NCBI GenBank assembly: GCA_033557835.1
Contig: JAWQRO010000008.1
Span: 1 to 64,000 of the forward strand
DNA length: 64,000 nucleotides
Direction of reading: 5' to 3'
DNA from: Helochares maculicollis
Lineage: Eukaryota > Arthropoda > Insecta > Coleoptera > Hydrophilidae
Numbering within the stretch: position 1 is the stretch's first letter; each line of letters starts with the position of its first letter. Shown here piece after piece: positions 58,951 to 64,000 of this stretch. Position numbers and translations under genes: made by a program. Under the pieces are notes generated by a model that was not told the origin of the DNA, made no database searches, and worked only from the letters and a program-made list of their open reading frames with translations.

Positions 58951-61900
58951 TTTTGGATTTAGAACAAATGTGCACCATTTTCTTCGATAGCTTTTAGTGG
59001 AAAACTTGACCGACTCATTTTCACAAGCTTCTTTAGAGGCTAGTTTTTTATCAGGAAGAAAATTTTGCAAATGCTTGCAAACGTGCTAATCGTTTGGTGC
59101 CAGATCTGGGCTTTACGGCGGGTACAATATATCCTCTCATTTAAGTATCAATGTTAATTGTTGACAGTATAGTTTCAAATTGAGTGATTGGCCGGATGGA
59201 ATTAGCTTATAGTTATATTATTATAGACAATGATCTTTTTTGCCGGTTGTTCTCATATACGACCCATTTTCATATATTTCAAATTAACTCATGATTTATG
59301 ACAAGTTAAAATACTACACCATTAAAAAACAGCATATTCAAGAAACTTGATCGATAAGTCAATTATTTCTAAAGATTTTTAAATAGGCTTGAATTGCAAT
59401 TGTCGTTATATATAGTGTTTTTAAATTATGATCACAGAACCTCGTTGAGCGGCCTACTTTTAGATGAATGCGTCTTGAAACTCTGAAATAAACTGTTTTT
59501 CTTAAGACTTTCGAATTTACATGATTCAGTGAGCTTTTAGTGTTTGCAGGAAACTTCCCGAACAATAATCTCCAAATCAGTGTGGAGCCACAAGTTTTGG
59601 TATTTCTATATCAAAATCTACAGATAAAAGTACTGCACGAACACAACACATTTAAATCAGCAACAAAAGCAAATAAAATTAATAGATGAACGTTTAATAA
59701 CTGTGGTTACCTGATGCAGTGTTTGAATGCTAAGAAAATCACACTGTAGAAAAGGTACGTAAGTAAAAATACATTATATAATAGATCTGTCCGGTATTTG
59801 AAGTGTTAAGATCAATGGTAATAAAATAATGGTATCAGAGTTAAAGGGTCGAACCATATTTTGAACAGACTATTGTACATGTATCCGTTCGCCTTAAAAA
59901 TATTAAATTAAAATCGATCAGTCGTGTTAAAAGCTCAGCGCGCATAGCAATGAAACAAAATCGCAGCATTTAATCACAAACTAACTTAAAATGAAACATT
60001 TTATTGCCGCTCTATAGTTTATTTGAAACAAGCTCTTCATTTTAGCGGAATTGTCTATTTAACGCCCGCATCATTAACTCCTCTCTCTCGGAATCGAGCC
60101 TTAAACAAACAATAACGGCGTTAACAATGTAACAATATTCTGGTGGCTTTTATTATTCTATATTTTTCATACTTATTATTTGCGTTAGGCACCTCGCAAT
60201 GTTTGCTGTCACTGCGGCTCTCCTGAATAATTAATTTTTAGGTCCGCGTTCTTTGTAAGTTGTATTTTTTGTAACACGTGTTCGTCCCCAAACACGGCTG
60301 GTCGTTTAAGCAAATTTCATGCATTCGGGTTTCTCATGGCGTAGGTACTGGCAGTCCCCTTTAATGAGGTTATTAATATTAAAGCTTAACGCGAAGACTA
60401 ACAGCCTGCTGACTTTGATCAATACCAGCAGATATAAAGGCACACGTGCGGAGACATACGAAAACATTGCGAGGGTTTTACCACTATTATAGTGATTTTC
60501 TGGGAACAAATATACCAATTTGGAGGTGTTGTCGTATTCTAGGCATCCATTTTACATCTTTGCAACGCGAAATTTTTGCGCCAAAAACATAAACTAATAT
60601 AGAAAGGGGCCAAACAATCTGTCGCAAGTCAACCCACTTGAAACAATCTTAATACGAAGTGAACGCCAATTCTATTCGTGCCATCAAAGGGGGAAAGAGG
60701 CGTTAAAAATTCATTAGCCGCATGCACAAACAAATTAAAGTCTAGTCAAAACAGTAAAATAAATCCAAAAGGATTGTGTTTCATAAATACGTTTTAGAAA
60801 CTCCAAACAACAATTATATTATTCCATTGTTTGCATTACACGGATAATGTTACATATTCGTATCCACACAGCTCGCGTGCACGTAAATTGATGCTGGTGG
60901 CACTTTGCGAATTAAAATGTATTTCACGCTTAATATAGCGAAATTATTTTATATAAAATATAAAATAGTGTATTACTGCCGTTGCGGGTCAGGCTTGAGT
61001 AAAGACGTAGAAGGAGGGGGGTCGGGGAACGTAACGAAGCGCCATGGCGGTACCTTTAATTTCAGGGGGCGAAATGGAGTGAGAAAGAGGTGTAAAAGCT
61101 CGAACAGCTTTGTTGCTTTGTGTTCCGTTTTTGCGTTTTTCTTCATCTGGCTTTTCATTTTTATTGGAATTTCAACGATAACGATTGGTCCCAATCAACG
61201 GTTTTATCAAATTTTCGTATTAATTATTCATGCCACGGCAGCGGGGCTAAAAATTACGAGCCAAACAAAAATCGAAACTGTTTAATAACTTTCGAGCGCT
61301 TTTATCGATTCCATCTGGAACCTTTCAATAGATTTGCAGCTGCCCCCATTTTTTGCTTTCTTCCCCGATGATCTCCCGCAGTTTTCCTGCTTTGATACGT
61401 ATTAACACTCGCCTACGAAATATTTAGATAATAATAGAAGTGTAGTTCCGGTGTAATAAATCAAATAAATTGTAAGTGTTCCCTAAGCAATCGCGTTGGA
61501 AATAGTTTCACGTAAAGTGGATGAATCTGATCACAAAATATTGTGGGCGTTTGTACATGTACGCTTTATCTAGGCCTCTTTAAATATTCAGCAACTAAGT
61601 GATTATTTCTGAAATCTATAGCCCACGTAACGACAGTCAAATCTAAAGTATTTCCCCACTTGAAAATTTACCAAATCAGAAGAAAGATTAAAGCCTTACG
61701 TCCATAATATGCAGAAAACTGTTTTTATCACGTTGTTATTTAAAGTTGTAGACTTATTTTAAAACAAATGAAGTCCAAAAATTCTTACTTCAGAAGCGGC
61801 TGTAGTATGTCTTCTTTGCTTTAGCAAAATATAACAAGAGGTGTCTATAAGGCATTTTGAGGATATAATTAAGGTTGATTGGAGACAATATTCCCGCTCT

Positions 61901-62110
61901 AAAAAGAAAAAGCCTCTTTAACGGCCAGACAAGATAAAGAGAGAAACTAAATACACTATTTCGCCTAAAAACATAGCCAGAAAATTACCAGAGGTTGCCT
62001 TTAATCCAATATTCTTATACTGTATTTTAAAGTACATTACAGCTATTTCGGCGTAAGTGGTCCGTCATATATATAGTGGTAATGTAAAATTTTTATAATC
62101 AAGTATTTAA
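58951..62110. other. Intronic DNA, no gene seen
   Basis: The 126-residue plus frame at 60905-61285 and overlapping frames at 60973-61371 cover a GC-richer patch (60970-61090) but show no known similarity. No repeat or RNA gene was found. Confidence 0.5.
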
Positions 62111-63020
62111 AAACTTTTTTTATGGTGTTATGGACATGTTCCACACTTGCAAGATTCGATTTAAATGTCAAAAATATTGAGAAATCTTCAACAGCTATAA
62201 CTAAACTTTGCTGCAGAGAAACAGCTTTAACAATCTGTCCATCAAGATATACTACAGTTACGTGAAGATGGAATTATTGTATGGTTTGGCTTTTGGATGA
62301 TGAGAGGTTAGAGACCCATCAAGAATATTATTCGGCAAATCAAAAAGGAAATGCTGGAAAAATGGAGGCAGATAATGTTGTGGAAATGTTTCGGAAATCA
62401 ATAGACAACGATGGGCTTAAACATGAATATTGCATATGGTGATACCAAAACATTTTGTAATATCAGAAATTCTCAGATGTATTAAGACCTCGAGCGAAAG
62501 AAGAAATAATTCGTCCATATACAAAAAAACTAATCTCTGTCCAAGGAGAGGTATCAGCCACTTGAAAAAAGAACCCAAGTACATAGAATCAGAGCAAACG
62601 AGTAAGGAAATTAACTAGCAAACTATTAGAAAAATTAGTCAGACTGGAAGACAACAAAATCCGAAGATCCATTAGCTGAATATAAGTACAAAGCCGCTGT
62701 AACTGACGTACTGGACGCAATAAAACCAATCTGTGGGTCATTGTTTAACGAACAATTATTTTAAAAGGGCTAAGATGGATTAAATCAAGACGTTAATGAA
62801 TGTTTCAATTAAAAAAGTACGAATATTTAACCCGAATGTACTCTAGAAAGTCGGAGAACAATGGAAATAGCTGTTTAAATAATGGGTTACAGAGTATATT
62901 AAGAACAGAAAGATTACTTAGAATATCAAATGGATACGAGTGTTACGCCAGTGAAGGATCTACATATGGATTAACAGAGCTTAAGCCTTGGGTCCTAAAC
63001 CGTCAAGAAAACCCATAAAA
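62111..63020 (+). pseudogene. Mutator-like (MULE) transposase relic, copy 2
   Basis: Same family as 11.3-12.85 kb, but a different part is well kept. FYGVMDMFHTCK (about 62120-62155) matches the family's Cys-Gly-x-Met-Asp motif. DILQLREDGIIVWFG (about 62246-62290) stands where the first catalytic Asp motif belongs. Then an apparent deletion precedes ETHQEYYSANQKGNAGK and MEADNVVEMFRKSIDNDG (about 62308-62418), followed after a frameshift by GDTKTF (about 62441-62460), the second acidic motif. KLTSKLLEKL (about 62606-62635), DAIKPICGSLFNEQLF (about 62716-62763) and DGLNQDVNECFN (about 62776-62811) complete it; here the Asn-Glu-Cys-Phe-Asn motif keeps its Glu. LLRISNGYECYASEGS (about 62913-62960) matches the C-terminal part. 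Stops and frameshifts are frequent. Ends are approximate and no terminal repeats were found. Confidence 0.78.
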
Positions 63021-63409
63021 ATAGAGAAAAATGAAATATATTTGAACTAACAAACTGCAGCATTGTATTATAATATTTGCTCCGTTAAAATATATGTATG
63101 AAAGAAACAACACGTTCTCTCGTTCAGCTACTGTGTTAACGTTTGACCGAAGTTCGACGGCACCCCTACCAACGTTCATATTTACATTTCAGGAGCGTTT
63201 ATGTTATTTCTAACAATTACATAATTTATTTCACCTACTGGAAAATTCCTACCAAACATCGTCAAAGAAATATTAGGTAAAAATTATTTGTTTACAAGCA
63301 AATATTACGGCCAATCATATGACGATGCCGTCAATATGTCAAGCCCATAAAACTAATTAAAGGCACTATTTCACAGATAAAATCAATTAGTGACATATAC
63401 ACTTTGTGC
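63021..63409. other. AT-rich intronic DNA, nothing recognised
   Basis: No coding similarity was seen between the two transposase relics. Confidence 0.45.
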
Positions 63410-63850
63410 AGCATATAGTTAATATCTGACAAGGACCGAAGTTGTAAAAGTTTGGCAAGATGTTAGAACATTTGTTGGTACATTACAGGGTTCAATGAGA
63501 TGCCGCTTACTTTAAAGACATTTGGTCAAAACCAAATGGTGCACCCATAATGAAGCTGTCAAAGCTTTAAAAAATACTTTTCATGAACTGTTTTAAAATC
63601 AATTTCAAATTATGACCATGAAGAAATGGAACGAAAACAACAGTGAAAACATTTTTCCAAAATGACTACTGGAAAATGGAATGTTGATAATTTTTTGGTA
63701 ACACATCTAAAAATAATTAACAACGCAAATTAAAAAAACCTAATCTACACCCAAGTTAACCAATACGAGATATCGGCAAAATCTTTAGTTAATGAGCGGA
63801 ATATTAAGTAATCAGATCGACCAATAGAGTGTAAACGTAAATTGAAGTTT
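63410..63850 (+). pseudogene. Probable hAT-type transposase fragment
   Basis: VWQDVRTFVGTLQGS (about 63450-63495), LTLKTFGQ (63510-63532) and, after a one-base shift, KTKWCTHNEAVKALKN and TFHEL (about 63526-63591) recall the hAT transposases related to animal ZMYM1-like proteins. There a Phe-Phe-x-x-x-Gln segment precedes a Thr-Arg-Trp-x-x-[His/Arg]-x-x-Ala-x-x-Ala motif. EISAKSLVNERNI (about 63767-63806) and CKRKLKFQ would fit the later Lys/Arg-rich part. The call rests on these short blocks only and the frame is broken. Confidence 0.42.
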
Positions 63851-64000
63851 CAATCGTTGTTTTAGGCAAATTTCAAATTGAATTTGAAAAACAAAGCAAC
63901 ATTTACGGGGAATATTCCAGGAGTTTAACATTTTTAGCTGATATCGGATATAAAAAAGTAATCCATAAATCCAGTATAGAAAAGCATGTAATTGTTCAAA

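Noticed and set aside
60905..61371. 126-residue and overlapping open frames with a hydrophobic stretch
   Set aside because: Two overlapping plus frames and one minus frame are open at once over a GC-richer patch. The hydrophobic run alone is not evidence of a membrane protein.

Overview
This window looks like AT-rich intronic DNA from an insect or another arthropod. The only functional coding sequence I can support is one 93-base exon on the minus strand (25566-25658). It encodes the start of the second RRM of a Musashi-type RNA-binding protein and resembles the insect Rbp6 paralogue. It has a textbook acceptor and a GTAAGT donor and is phase 0 at both ends. I found no other exon, so the window is probably more than 38 kb of the preceding intron (25659-64000) plus more than 25 kb of the following intron (1-25565). 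That is plausible, because insect Rbp6/musashi genes are known for very long introns. Dead elements of animal type and short open frames also point to an animal nuclear genome rather than a prokaryote or virus.

The intron is a graveyard of transposable elements. I recognise two relics of one Mutator-like (MULE) transposase family on the plus strand (about 11.35-12.85 kb and 62.1-63.0 kb), and a mariner-type relic on the plus strand (about 18.7-20.03 kb). There is an RTE-like non-LTR retrotransposon relic on the minus strand (about 27.5-29.6 kb), a short reverse transcriptase scrap on the plus strand (58.25-58.48 kb) and a probable hAT scrap (63.4-63.85 kb). All are broken by stops and frameshifts, and several have lost catalytic residues.

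A second layer is a decayed repeat family built around GC-rich oligomers of the type GAGCGAGCGAAGCGAGCG and GAGTAAGCGAAGCTTA. They occur in both orientations, typically reverse then forward about 100-150 bases apart. It is clearest as a tandem array with a period near 400 bases at 47.6-49.4 kb. It recurs at 41.8-43.2 kb and 14.9-15.3 kb, and in more degraded form at 3.96-5.5, 8.6-10.7 and 45.7 kb. A different degenerate tandem repeat lies at 58.5-58.95 kb, with a related copy at 54.1-54.33 kb.

The rest is AT-rich DNA without recognisable genes. It is punctuated by purine-biased tracts (16.2-16.5, 26.1-26.77 and 43.65-43.88 kb), GC- or C-rich islands (13.85-14.04, 25.02-25.47, 43.9-44.33 and 50.7-51.3 kb) and several near-perfect palindromes, of which 3053-3098 and 50067-50092 are the best. 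The islands nearest the exon and at 51 kb are the likeliest places for regulatory function, but that is inference. I found no tRNA, rRNA, CRISPR array or complete gene.
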